Assembly (NCBI GenBank): GCA_025612375.1
Contig: JAAXKN010000005.1
Coordinates: forward strand, 124,001-188,000
Direction: 5' to 3'
Source of the DNA: Ignavibacteria bacterium
GTDB lineage: Bacteria; Bacteroidota; Ignavibacteria; Ignavibacteriales; SURF-24
Length of the DNA stretch: 64,000 nucleotides
Below the pieces are notes generated by a model. The model searched no databases. It worked only from the letters and a program-made list of their open reading frames with translations, and had not been told where the DNA came from. The first letter of the stretch is position 1. Every line of letters begins with the position of its first letter. Position numbers and translations under genes: made by a program. Below are positions 43,771 to 51,185 of the stretch, in pieces.

Positions 43771-43793
43771 CTTTCCGATATATTATCGGAAAG
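43771..43793. repeat. palindrome CTTTCCGATA-TAT-TATCGGAAAG
   Basis: Perfect ten-base arms flank a three-base centre. The right arm contains the -10 part of the sigma-28-type promoter of the PAS kinase, so a protein binding the palindrome would cover the promoter. Confidence 0.85.
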
Positions 43794-43809
43794 GCACCCG
43801 CAAAGTTAA
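43783..43809 (-). promoter_or_regulatory. sigma-28 type promoter of the PAS kinase gene
   Basis: On the minus strand: TTAA (43809-43806), 15 bases, then TCCGATAA (43790-43783). It has the same spacing as the other sites in the window and one mismatch in each part. It lies about 110 bases before the kinase start and overlaps a 23-base palindrome. Confidence 0.68.
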
Positions 43810-43922
43810 ATAAAAAATTGTTATTATTAAAACAATTTGAAGCTCTCCGGAGGTGAAAATCCCCCGGAGAAATAATTTTTTTCGGGTGTTTTTTGACAAA
43901 AGCTATTGGCAGGCTCTGAGGG

Positions 43923-45311
43923 CTATTCGATTTTTTTTGTCACTTCAATTTCAAGCTGTTCCATTCTGTAGCGCAGTTTTGAGCGGGAAAGCCCCAGAAT
44001 TTTTGCGGCTTTAACCTGATTACCCTTGGTTATATCAAGCGTCTTTAGAATAAGAGTCCTCAGTACGAGGTCTATACCGACGCCCTTGGCAGGAATTTTC
44101 AGAATAAACTTGTCGTCCTCTGCCGCTGGAGCTTTACCGGTTGAAAGAAAGCTGAAATGCTGCTCCTTCAGCTCATCGCCGTCAAGCATAAGAACAGCGC
44201 GTTCAATTGTATTTCTGAGCTCTCTTACATTTCCTTTCCAGTACTGGTTCTCCAGGAATGTAAGGGCATCGTCATCAATGCCTTTAATTTTCTTGTTGAA
44301 CTTCACTTCAAATTCTCTTAAGAACCTGTATGCAAGCAGAGGAATATCCTCTTTCCTTTCGCGCATTGGAGGAATAATTACCTTTGCAACGTTCAGGCGG
44401 TAATAGAGATCTTCCCTGAAATTGCCTCTTTTTATTTCCTCCTCGAGATTCCTGTTTGTTGCGGCAATTACCCTTACGTTAACCGAAATCTCTTTCTCGC
44501 CTCCCAGGCGGTAGAATGTTCTTTCCTGAAGAACGCGCAGGAGCTTTACCTGAAGGTCCAGCGAGAGCTCGCCGATTTCATCCAGCAGTATTGTTCCGCC
44601 GTCGGCCAGTTCAAACTTCCCTAGTTTTGTTTTCTGGGCTGCTCCCGTAAAAGCGCCTTTTTCGTGGCCGAAGAGCTCGCTTTCTGCCAGCTCTTTGGGA
44701 ATTGCAGCACAGTTTATTGATATAAATGCGTTATTTTTTCTTGGGCTCTGCTGATGAATAAACTTTGCAAAGACTTCCTTGCCCGTTCCGCTTTCGCCTT
44801 CCAGCAGAATTGTTGTGTCTCCGCTCTGCGCAAGGCGTTCCACCTGGTTTATTACACGTACAATCGGCTTGCTGCGGCCGAAAAACTCCCGGCTTATCTC
44901 ATCTTCTTTTATCAGTGAGTGCAGCTTCTCAACTTCCGACTTGAGTTTCAGGTGATCGGTGCACTTGTCGAGTACGATCTGCAGCTGTTCAAGGTCTATC
45001 GGTTTAAGCAGAAAGTCGAAGGCCCCTGCTTTCATGGCCGAAACGGCTATCTTAACGTCCGAGTATCCTGTAATCATAACAACCGGTATCTGGTAAAAAT
45101 CCTTTTGAAGCAGCTTCAGTATATCCAGGCCGTTATGGCTGGTCAGATATATATCCAGAAGGATCACGTCAGGCTGGAAATCGGCAACCGTTTCAAGCAC
45201 CTTTTCGCCTTCCATGCAGGTTTCCACCTCATAACCCATCTTGACAAGAACCTTTTTTAAGGACATGCAAATTAAATTATCATCATCAACAATAAGTACG
45301 TTTAACTTCAT
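43923..45311 (-). CDS. NtrC-family sigma-54 response regulator, FlrC/FleR-like
   Basis: The 462-residue protein has a receiver (1-120, phosphoacceptor Asp53 in [12 protein letters not shown]), a sigma-54 AAA+ domain (about 140-380) and a Fis-type helix-turn-helix ([24 protein letters not shown]). Walker A is [11 protein letters not shown], and the sigma-54 contact motif GAFTGA in [13 protein letters not shown] is intact, so it should activate sigma-54 promoters. Its partner kinase gene overlaps by four bases. A good -24/-12 site before flgB, and its flagellar neighbourhood, suggest that it switches on the hook/basal-body operon. Confidence 0.92.
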   Translation of the reverse strand: MKLNVLIVDDDNLICMSLKKVLVKMGYEVETCMEGEKVLETVADFQPDVILLDIYLTSHNGLDILKLLQKDFYQIPVVMITGYSDVKIAVSAMKAGAFDFLLKPIDLEQLQIVLDKCTDHLKLKSEVEKLHSLIKEDEISREFFGRSKPIVRVINQVERLAQSGDTTILLEGESGTGKEVFAKFIHQQSPRKNNAFISINCAAIPKELAESELFGHEKGAFTGAAQKTKLGKFELADGGTILLDEIGELSLDLQVKLLRVLQERTFYRLGGEKEISVNVRVIAATNRNLEEEIKRGNFREDLYYRLNVAKVIIPPMRERKEDIPLLAYRFLREFEVKFNKKIKGIDDDALTFLENQYWKGNVRELRNTIERAVLMLDGDELKEQHFSFLSTGKAPAAEDDKFILKIPAKGVGIDLVLRTLILKTLDITKGNQVKAAKILGLSRSKLRYRMEQLEIEVTKKIE

Positions 45312-46018
45312 TCTATAACACCATTTATATTAGGATTAAATCTCACGTAAAAGCGGCTCCCCTCGCCCAGGCTTGAGGTAAAACTGATAGTGGCGCCAAA
45401 TTCATCAAGAATTGAACGGCATACGCTTAAGCCCAGGCCCGTTCCTTCTTTTTTATTTGTATAGAAATCATTAAAGATCATTTCCTTATTCTCTTCGCTG
45501 ATCCCTTTGCCCGTATCCTGGACTTCAAGCGTGACAAAATTATTTCCGTCCATAGTTTCACGGTAGGTCTTAAGGCTTACCTTGCCGTTTTTTTCAATAG
45601 CCTCAAAGGCATTCGTCATTAAATTTAGTACAACCTGAAGGATCTTATTCTTGTTAAAGTAAATTTTGGGCAGGTCAGTTTCCAATTCGGCAGCAACCTC
45701 TATATTTAGTATCTTGGCCCTGGCACTCATAATTTCCACTGCCAGCGTAACCACCTCATTTAACGACTGCGGAAAACAATCGCTTAGAGTGCTGCGTGAA
45801 AAGTCGAGCGTGGTCTCTACAATCGCCTGGATCCTTTTGGCAGCTTCCATGCATGCCGTTATGGATTCCTTAACCTCGGGACTGATATCCGACATACTGA
45901 CAAAATCCAGATTCAGCTTTATTGCCGAAAGCGGGTTCCTGATTTCATGAGCCAGGCTGGCGGCCAGTTTACCCAAAATCTGAAGCTTATTATCCTGTAT
46001 TTCGTTATGCATCATCAT
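45308..46018 (-). CDS. small soluble histidine kinase, FlrB/FleS/FlgS-like
   Basis: The 236-residue kinase starts almost at its dimerisation domain, with the phosphoacceptor His24 in KLAASLAHEIRNPLSAIKLNLDF. The ATPase part has VVLNLMTNAFEAIEKNGK (N box), EVQDTGKGISEENKEMIF and KKEGTGLGLSVCRSILDEFGA. There is no membrane segment and no sensor domain, so the signal must come from a partner protein, such as the flagellar export base. Three ATG codons stand in a row at the start without a ribosome site; in-frame stops lie upstream, so it is not a truncated annotation. It is coupled to the NtrC-like regulator by a four-base overlap. Confidence 0.9.
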   Translation of the reverse strand: MMMHNEIQDNKLQILGKLAASLAHEIRNPLSAIKLNLDFVSMSDISPEVKESITACMEAAKRIQAIVETTLDFSRSTLSDCFPQSLNEVVTLAVEIMSARAKILNIEVAAELETDLPKIYFNKNKILQVVLNLMTNAFEAIEKNGKVSLKTYRETMDGNNFVTLEVQDTGKGISEENKEMIFNDFYTNKKEGTGLGLSVCRSILDEFGATISFTSSLGEGSRFYVRFNPNINGVIE

Positions 46019-46398
46019 TATATACTCATGAAGCGCTGAATAAACTTTAACAAGTTGATTTCCTGAAAAACCGGGAATTCTGCACTATTTCGCACATTTA
46101 TGCATAAGCCCACACAAGATGAGCATTTAATTTTTTATATTAGTCTGCAGAAACCGCGACGAAGAGGTAAAAAAGCCCTCTTTTTCAGTTGTAAAATGGT
46201 TAATATTAAACACTTTTTAAATAACGGTTCTAATATTAGCCAAATTAATAATAATATGCAACTCTGTAGTTTATCTCTGATGGGGGTCTAAAGGTGATTA
46301 ATTTATGGGTTTCCGGCATTATTTCCAGGGGCAAATGGAGAGGAATTTATCTAAAGGCGGACCCGAAAGCTTAAAATCCGCCTTTAGATAATTTCGTT
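46019..46398. other. 380-base A+T-rich gap between the kinase/regulator and flagellin-side genes
   Basis: The stretch separates two groups of minus-strand genes. It holds a perfect 15-base-pair hairpin (46347-46391) after the FlgM-like gene. No supported open reading frame, and no clear sigma-54 or sigma-28 site, was found for the kinase gene that starts at 46018. A short plus-strand frame at 46100-46291 has no coding features. Confidence 0.7.
46347..46391. terminator. hairpin after the FlgM-like gene
   Basis: Perfect 15-base arms (46347-46361 and 46377-46391, core TATCTAAAGGCGGA / TCCGCCTTTAGATA) enclose a 15-base loop. It lies just beyond the stop codon of the minus-strand gene ending at 46399. 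The T-rich side is on the plus strand, so termination on the minus strand would be less efficient. Confidence 0.6.
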
Positions 46399-46662
46399 TT
46401 ACTTTATTTTCAGATCCTTCATGATGGCTGTAGCCGTTGTGCTGAGAACCTCAGGTGAATTGTAGAAGTTCTCTTTTACCTTCTGCTTAATCTGCGTCAG
46501 GTCCTTTATATTTGTGTTTTTAGCTTGCAAGATTTTAGCCTCGCTGGAGATTTCAAGTTTATCCTGTTTTTTTACGTTTTCAGCCGGGACAGCCTGTGTT
46601 TTTCTTGTTTCCTGCAAAGAAAAATAATTGTTCGATATCCCTTTAATTTCCAACTTTTTCAC
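46399..46662 (-). CDS. flgM: FlgM-like anti-sigma-28 factor
   Basis: The 87-residue protein fits FlgM: a polar, probably unfolded N-terminus, then KQDKLEISSEAKILQAKNTNIKDLTQIKQKVKENFYNSPEVLSTTATAIMKDL. This resembles the family pattern D-x-hydrophobic-IS-x-A-x-x-L, then KxxIxxGxY and a terminal amphipathic helix. FlgM binds sigma-28 until the hook is complete and FlgM is exported. Sigma-28-type promoters elsewhere in the window give it a clear target. Its start overlaps the end of the FlgN/FliT-like gene by four bases. The family is short and variable, so the call is probable rather than certain. Confidence 0.62.
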   Translation of the reverse strand: MKKLEIKGISNNYFSLQETRKTQAVPAENVKKQDKLEISSEAKILQAKNTNIKDLTQIKQKVKENFYNSPEVLSTTATAIMKDLKIK

Positions 46663-46991
46663 CTGTTATAGTTTACTAATTTCTTTTTATTTTGGATATT
46701 TTTAAGTTCCAGACCGATAGCGTTCTGTTCAGTTTTAACCTTAGTAATAATATTATCGAATTTATTTGACAATTGTTTAGTCAATTTAATGAGCCCAGGT
46801 TCATATTTGCTAAGCATTTCCGGCTCATAGGTTGATTTAAGCTGGAGTTTAATTTCGTCAATTCTGCGCTTTTTTGCGTTAACTACGCCCATTGTGGCCT
46901 CAAAATTCTCGTCATTGAGCCCGTCCAATGCAGAGAGCAGCTCCTGCAAAATAGAACTTATTTCCAATATTTTCAATTCCAGGGTTTTCAT
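46659..46991 (-). CDS. FlgN/FliT-like flagellar export chaperone
   Basis: The 110-residue protein is all helix, with heptad patterns across ILEISSILQELLSALDGLNDENFEATMGVVNAKKRRIDEIKLQLKS and a basic end KKKLVNYNR. Its size and helical pattern fit export chaperones: FlgN (for hook-filament junction proteins) or FliT (for FliD). Position speaks for either, since it lies between fliD and the flgM-like gene, and flgM-flgN pairs are common. Sequence alone does not separate the two. Confidence 0.55.
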   Translation of the reverse strand: MKTLELKILEISSILQELLSALDGLNDENFEATMGVVNAKKRRIDEIKLQLKSTYEPEMLSKYEPGLIKLTKQLSNKFDNIITKVKTEQNAIGLELKNIQNKKKLVNYNR

Positions 46992-46993
46992 CT

Positions 46994-48448
46994 TTAGAAG
47001 TAGCTCGATGAATCTGTGGTTGTACCCGTGAACATGCTGGAAGCTGTAAGAAGAGTTGCCAGCTGCGTCTGAAGAGCCTCGTACTTGCTCCTCAATACCT
47101 CGGCACTCTTATCGATGCTTGTCTGCTTGGCAGTTATCTTACTTGCCAGGTCCGTTACCGTGTTATTGTATGACGCATTGGCTTTAGCAAGATATCCTTC
47201 TGTTCCAACATAACGGTTTACCTGGCTATAGAGTGTAGTGGCAATGCCGTTTGTAGAATTAAAGATAGCACCAACGTCACTTAAGTTGTTTGAAATCATT
47301 TTGTCCAATTTCGAGCTGTCGGAAATTGTTAAGCCCCCGGTGGAGGTAAACGATATTCCGAGGTCTCCTAAGCGGTTAGGAACACCGGAAGAAAGTCCGT
47401 CAACCCTCGTGTATGCGGCATTAGCCATGCTCTGCAGAAGCGACATTGTGGTGGCATCTCCGGCCAGAGCGCCGCGTGAGGTTGTAGTAGTGGAACTGTT
47501 TGTCTTAAGATAGTAGTAAATTTCATTAAACTTTGTAACAAAGTTTTCAATCTTTGTTCTTACTGAAGAAGTGGATGTGGAAACCGAAATATTAATATTC
47601 GGATCGGTATCCTTCATCTCTGCTGTAAGTGTAAAGGTAAGACCATCTACAGCATCATTGACTGTATTTGAACTTCTCTGAAAGTCCAGTCCGTTGAAAT
47701 TAAATTTAGCGTTTAAGAGGCTGCTGTCATAAATATAGCCCGAGGTTCCGTCACTTACTGTAGTATCGCGGTCAACCGTGGGCGGAGTGCCTGCATTCAA
47801 AGCATATCCCATGTAACCCAGTATGGCCGAAGAGGTGGCGTCTTTTTCCTGAAGAACGATCTTGTTATCCAGCCCCATATTCTTTGACGTAATTGAAAGC
47901 CTGCTTGTGGTGCTGTCGGGGGAAAATGCCGCGGCTGAAACTATCTCGGGCGCCTGTGAATTAATGGCATCCTTTATTTTCTGCAGTGAGCTCTTAAAAT
48001 CCGTTACCGTGTCATCAATTGTAACACTGATATCTTTTGTAGTCGTCCCGGAAACAATCTGAAAGTTATACGTCCCGTTTGCCAGCTTTGCCGCCGAAGA
48101 CAGATCCTGTCTGGAAACTGTAATGTCGTTTTTTGCCAGCTGCTGAACTCTCATGGTGTAGCTGCCCGGGACTGCTTTTGAGGAGGCCGAGGCCGACATG
48201 AATGAGCTGCTCGAAAGTGTGGCAGTCATAGTCGGGACAAAAAGTGAGCTGCTGTCTGTGGCTTTAAGGTCACTTAGCTGCGACTTCAGTGAATCGAGTT
48301 TTGAGCTTAAAGTTGTATAGGTTGAGATCTTATTTTCATAGCTTGTTTTTCTTGTAGTCAGCGGTGATATCATTCTGCTTTGCTCTGAAGCAGTATAGCT
48401 GCTGATTAAAGAATCAATGCCTGAGCTTGTTAATGCATCGATAGCCAT
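46994..48448 (-). CDS. fliD: flagellar filament cap protein FliD
   Basis: The 484-residue protein caps the filament tip and helps flagellin fold into place. The N-terminal domain starts IDALTSSGIDSLISSYTASEQSRMISPLTTRKTSYENKISTYTTLSSKLDSLKSQLS. The middle contains the strand-rich cap domains. The C-terminal part has VNRYVGTEGYLAKANASYNNTVTDLASKITAKQTSIDKSAEVLRSKYEALQTQLA. Length is typical. It follows fliS and precedes the chaperone-like gene by two bases. Confidence 0.93.
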   Translation of the reverse strand: MAIDALTSSGIDSLISSYTASEQSRMISPLTTRKTSYENKISTYTTLSSKLDSLKSQLSDLKATDSSSLFVPTMTATLSSSSFMSASASSKAVPGSYTMRVQQLAKNDITVSRQDLSSAAKLANGTYNFQIVSGTTTKDISVTIDDTVTDFKSSLQKIKDAINSQAPEIVSAAAFSPDSTTSRLSITSKNMGLDNKIVLQEKDATSSAILGYMGYALNAGTPPTVDRDTTVSDGTSGYIYDSSLLNAKFNFNGLDFQRSSNTVNDAVDGLTFTLTAEMKDTDPNINISVSTSTSSVRTKIENFVTKFNEIYYYLKTNSSTTTTSRGALAGDATTMSLLQSMANAAYTRVDGLSSGVPNRLGDLGISFTSTGGLTISDSSKLDKMISNNLSDVGAIFNSTNGIATTLYSQVNRYVGTEGYLAKANASYNNTVTDLASKITAKQTSIDKSAEVLRSKYEALQTQLATLLTASSMFTGTTTDSSSYF

Positions 48449-48496
48449 TTATAATTTACCTCAAATTGATCATTATGGAATTTTTATTTCGCTATT

Positions 48497-48835
48497 TTAT
48501 TTTTTTTCAAATGCACTCATCCAGGTATCCCTGAGCTCAGAGAGAATTTTATGAACTATGTCATAATTCTGTTGTCTCATCTGATCCTGGCAGAACTTGT
48601 AAAGGCGCAGCAGACCATTGGAAATTTCACTGACGTCAGGCCTGTCAAAACTAAGAGAGTTAATAAGTTCCTGAATTGCATTATTAGTCCTCACCATATC
48701 GTGTTTCTGGCAGTTAACAATAGCAAAGTCATAGATCTTTATTAAAAGCTGCTGCGGTGTAGCCTCAAGTATTTCCTTTGCCAGATACTGGTTAGCTTTG
48801 TTATAAGCCGGACGTGCATATGCTGTGCTGTACAT
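48497..48835 (-). CDS. fliS: flagellin export chaperone FliS
   Basis: The 112-residue protein is helical and binds the C-terminus of unfolded flagellin. It begins YARPAYNKANQYLAKEILEATPQQLLIKIYDFAIVNCQKHDMV, close to the family pattern Y-x-x-(T/N)-x-(V/I)-x-(T/S)-A-(S/T)-P-x-x-L. Its C-terminal helix DIVHKILSELRDTWMSAFEKK fits too. It lies between the flagellin genes and fliD. No promoter was recognised just before it, while a terminator separates it from the flagellin gene. Confidence 0.92.
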   Translation of the reverse strand: MYSTAYARPAYNKANQYLAKEILEATPQQLLIKIYDFAIVNCQKHDMVRTNNAIQELINSLSFDRPDVSEISNGLLRLYKFCQDQMRQQNYDIVHKILSELRDTWMSAFEKK

Positions 48836-48871
48836 AAGTGTTCCCGATGAAAAATGTTAATGTTTTAGAAC

Positions 48872-48899
48872 AGCCCTCCTCCCGTGAAAGAGGAGGGCT
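48872..48899 (-). terminator. terminator after the downstream flagellin gene
   Basis: AGCCCTCCTC and GAGGAGGGCT form a perfect ten-base-pair stem with an eight-base loop between fliC and fliS. On the minus strand it is followed by GTTCTAAAAC, a weak T-run. It probably ends most flagellin transcripts, with partial read-through to fliS-fliD. Confidence 0.7.
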
Positions 48900-48948
48900 T
48901 GCAATGTGCGAGAATTAAACCCAGCTGATTAACAGTTTGATTTAACTA

Positions 48949-49938
48949 TTACCTAAAGAGCTGAAGTACGTTCTGAGGAGCAGAGTTAAGCTGGCTCAAC
49001 ATTGAAGTAGCTACACTAGAACCTATCTGAGCCTTTGTAGCGTTAAGCTGTTCCATTGCCATATCGGCGTCGAACAAGCGGCTTACACTTGACTGAGCAT
49101 TTGAGATAGCTGATGTTAAGTACTCATCCTTTACATCAAGTCTCTGCTGGAAGTTACCGATCTTTCCTAAAGCATCACCGATGATCTTCTCAAACTTACC
49201 CAGAGCTGAACTAACGTCGGCCTTGCCGGAAGTCATGGAAGTTACGCTGGCCAGGTTTGCAATTTCCTGAGCTGAAGTAGCATCATCTGTTGTTGTCAAA
49301 GAAGCGAAGCTGTTCAGTGCAGTTGCAATGTCAGAAGCAACTGAGAGTGAGAATCCGCTGTTTGAAATTGATGTACCGGTTGTGCTTGCAAGGCCGGCTG
49401 CAAAATCAAGGTTAATTCTGTCGAAAGAATCAGCACCGGTCTGGAATGTGAACGAGTTTGCCAGTGATCCCAGGTTTGCACTTGTACCAACACCGCCGGC
49501 ACCTACTGAGGATAGTGCCGAAGCACCTGATAAAAGCTGGGTGTTGTTGAACTTTGTTGAGTACATGATGTTTGAAATTTCCTGACCCAAAGACTTGATG
49601 TTGTCAGCAAGAGCTGTTCTGTCTTTTGTAGGATCGGTTGCATCAGCAACATAGCTTCTGATCTGTGTCAGCTTGTCTTTTATCTGCTGAAGGGCACTTT
49701 CAGCTGTTGAAAGCATGTTCTTTGCTGAACCAATGTTACCCTGAGCTGACTTCATGAGCTGAACTTTTGAATCAAGAGACTTTCCAACGTTGTAGCCTGA
49801 TACGTCATCGGCAACAGAGTTGATTCTTTTTCTTGTTGCCAGACGGAGCTGAGCGTTCTGAGTTTCAGCATTAGCTTTGTTAAGAGCGTTGTAAGCGTTT
49901 AATGCGCCAATATTAGTGTTAATCTGAAAAGTTGACAT
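48949..49938 (-). CDS. fliC: flagellin, copy 2
   Basis: The start is ATG 49938 (MSTFQINTN), not the in-frame ATG at 49980, since GGAGG lies just before it and both flagellins then have 329 residues. The N-terminal axial domain is INTNIGALNAYNALNKANAETQNAQLRLATRKRINSVADDVSGYNVGKSLDSKV. The C-terminal one is VSRLFDADMAMEQLNATKAQIGSSVATSMLSQLNSAPQNVLQLFR. The central region is short and Ser/Thr/Ala-rich, offering many possible O-glycosylation sites. Codons 38-205 are identical in DNA to copy 1. A sigma-28-type promoter lies at 50033-50059. It is the filament protein. Confidence 0.96.
   Translation of the reverse strand: MSTFQINTNIGALNAYNALNKANAETQNAQLRLATRKRINSVADDVSGYNVGKSLDSKVQLMKSAQGNIGSAKNMLSTAESALQQIKDKLTQIRSYVADATDPTKDRTALADNIKSLGQEISNIMYSTKFNNTQLLSGASALSSVGAGGVGTSANLGSLANSFTFQTGADSFDRINLDFAAGLASTTGTSISNSGFSLSVASDIATALNSFASLTTTDDATSAQEIANLASVTSMTSGKADVSSALGKFEKIIGDALGKIGNFQQRLDVKDEYLTSAISNAQSSVSRLFDADMAMEQLNATKAQIGSSVATSMLSQLNSAPQNVLQLFR
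49323..49827. repeat. 505-base block identical to 50534-51038
   Basis: Base-by-base comparison of the two flagellin genes shows no difference over this stretch (offset 1211), including all synonymous positions. The sequence diverges at both ends: G/T at 49322 and T/C at 49828. It covers flagellin codons of about 38-205. Confidence 0.9.
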
Positions 49939-50032
49939 AAAATACCTCCATGTATTTTGTCTGTTTTCTTTTACGGGCATCCGTGCCCGTGTTTGTTTGA
50001 ATTTGAATTATGAGATCTAATTCTCAATATTA

Positions 50033-50059
50033 CTATCGGCACCTTAAATTAAAAGTTTA
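50033..50059 (-). promoter_or_regulatory. sigma-28 (FliA) promoter of flagellin copy 2
   Basis: On the minus strand: TAAA (50059-50056), 15 bases, then GCCGATAG (50040-50033), a near-perfect match to TAAA-N15-GCCGATAA, the consensus recognised by flagellar sigma-28. It lies 95 bases before the flagellin start. Confidence 0.88.
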
Positions 50060-50126
50060 GTACTTGTAATTTAAAAAGATTTTATTTTTTAAAGTGAAGT
50101 CTGAAAAGAAAGATTTAAGATATAAA

Positions 50127-50148
50127 GGCACGCTGTTTTCAGCGTGCC
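50127..50148 (-). terminator. terminator between the two flagellin genes
   Basis: GGCACGCTG-TTTT-CAGCGTGCC is a perfect nine-base-pair hairpin just past the stop of copy 1. On the minus strand it is followed by TTTATATCTTAAA. Each flagellin gene therefore appears to be its own transcription unit. Confidence 0.85.
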
Positions 50149-50159
50149 CCGTTTGGTGA

Positions 50160-51149
50160 TTATTTAAAGAGCTGAAGTATGTTCTGAGGAGCAGAGTTAA
50201 GCTGGCTGAGCATTGAGGTTGCAACCTGTCCGCCTATCTGAGCCTTTGTAGCGTTAAGCTGTTCCATTGCCATATCGGCGTCAAACAAGCGGCTTACACT
50301 GGCCTGGGCGTTTGAGATAGCTGATGTTAAGTACTCGTCCTTTACATCAAGTCTCTGCTGGAAGTTACCGATCTTTCCTAAAGAATCAGAAACAAGCTTT
50401 TCAAATTTTCCGATAGCTGATGATACATCAGCCTGACCTGAAGTCATGGTTGTTACGCTGGCCAGGTTCGCAATTTCCTGAGCTGAAGTAGCATCATCTG
50501 TGCTCGTAAGGACGGCAAAACTGTTCAGTGCATTTGCAATGTCAGAAGCAACTGAGAGTGAGAATCCGCTGTTTGAAATTGATGTACCGGTTGTGCTTGC
50601 AAGGCCGGCTGCAAAATCAAGGTTAATTCTGTCGAAAGAATCAGCACCGGTCTGGAATGTGAACGAGTTTGCCAGTGATCCCAGGTTTGCACTTGTACCA
50701 ACACCGCCGGCACCTACTGAGGATAGTGCCGAAGCACCTGATAAAAGCTGGGTGTTGTTGAACTTTGTTGAGTACATGATGTTTGAAATTTCCTGACCCA
50801 AAGACTTGATGTTGTCAGCAAGAGCTGTTCTGTCTTTTGTAGGATCGGTTGCATCAGCAACATAGCTTCTGATCTGTGTCAGCTTGTCTTTTATCTGCTG
50901 AAGGGCACTTTCAGCTGTTGAAAGCATGTTCTTTGCTGAACCAATGTTACCCTGAGCTGACTTCATGAGCTGAACTTTTGAATCAAGAGACTTTCCAACG
51001 TTGTAGCCTGATACGTCATCGGCAACAGAGTTGATTCTCTTTCTCGAAGCAAGACGAAGCTGAGCCTTCATGCCCTCAGAGTTTGCCTTGTTCAGAGCGT
51101 TATATGCATCCAGCGCGCCAATGTTCGTGTTAATTTGAAATGATGACAT
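50160..51149 (-). CDS. fliC: flagellin, copy 1
   Basis: The 329-residue filament protein starts with MSSFQINTNIGALDAYNALNKANSEGMKAQLRLASRKRINSVADD and ends APQNILQLFK. A GGAGG lies five bases before ATG. It differs from copy 2 in the first 37 codons and after codon 206, by several conservative changes plus many silent ones. The 505 bases between are identical. Only 36 bases separate it from the glycosyltransferase gene upstream. A weak sigma-28-like match (TTCA-N15-ACCGATAA on the minus strand, 51309-51283) lies inside that gene, so this copy's promoter is uncertain. The FliC name is generic; which copy dominates the filament is unknown. Confidence 0.95.
   Translation of the reverse strand: MSSFQINTNIGALDAYNALNKANSEGMKAQLRLASRKRINSVADDVSGYNVGKSLDSKVQLMKSAQGNIGSAKNMLSTAESALQQIKDKLTQIRSYVADATDPTKDRTALADNIKSLGQEISNIMYSTKFNNTQLLSGASALSSVGAGGVGTSANLGSLANSFTFQTGADSFDRINLDFAAGLASTTGTSISNSGFSLSVASDIANALNSFAVLTSTDDATSAQEIANLASVTTMTSGQADVSSAIGKFEKLVSDSLGKIGNFQQRLDVKDEYLTSAISNAQASVSRLFDADMAMEQLNATKAQIGGQVATSMLSQLNSAPQNILQLFK
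50534..51038. repeat. 505-base block identical to 49323-49827
   Basis: This is the partner copy inside flagellin copy 1. The identity ends abruptly at both borders (T against G at 50533, C against T at 51039), while the coding sequence on both sides shows ordinary divergence, including silent sites. The sharp borders suggest one recent conversion tract. Confidence 0.9.
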
Positions 51150-51185
51150 TATTACCTCCGTGTACTTGGTTTATTGTATAAGAAT

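Noticed and set aside
46100-46291. Plus-strand 63-residue frame in the 380-base gap
   Set aside because: No ribosome site, no codon or domain pattern, and A+T-rich sequence that opens frames by chance.
49939-49980. Longer start for flagellin copy 2
   Set aside because: GGAGG precedes the ATG at 49938, and this start makes both flagellins equal in length and N-terminus.
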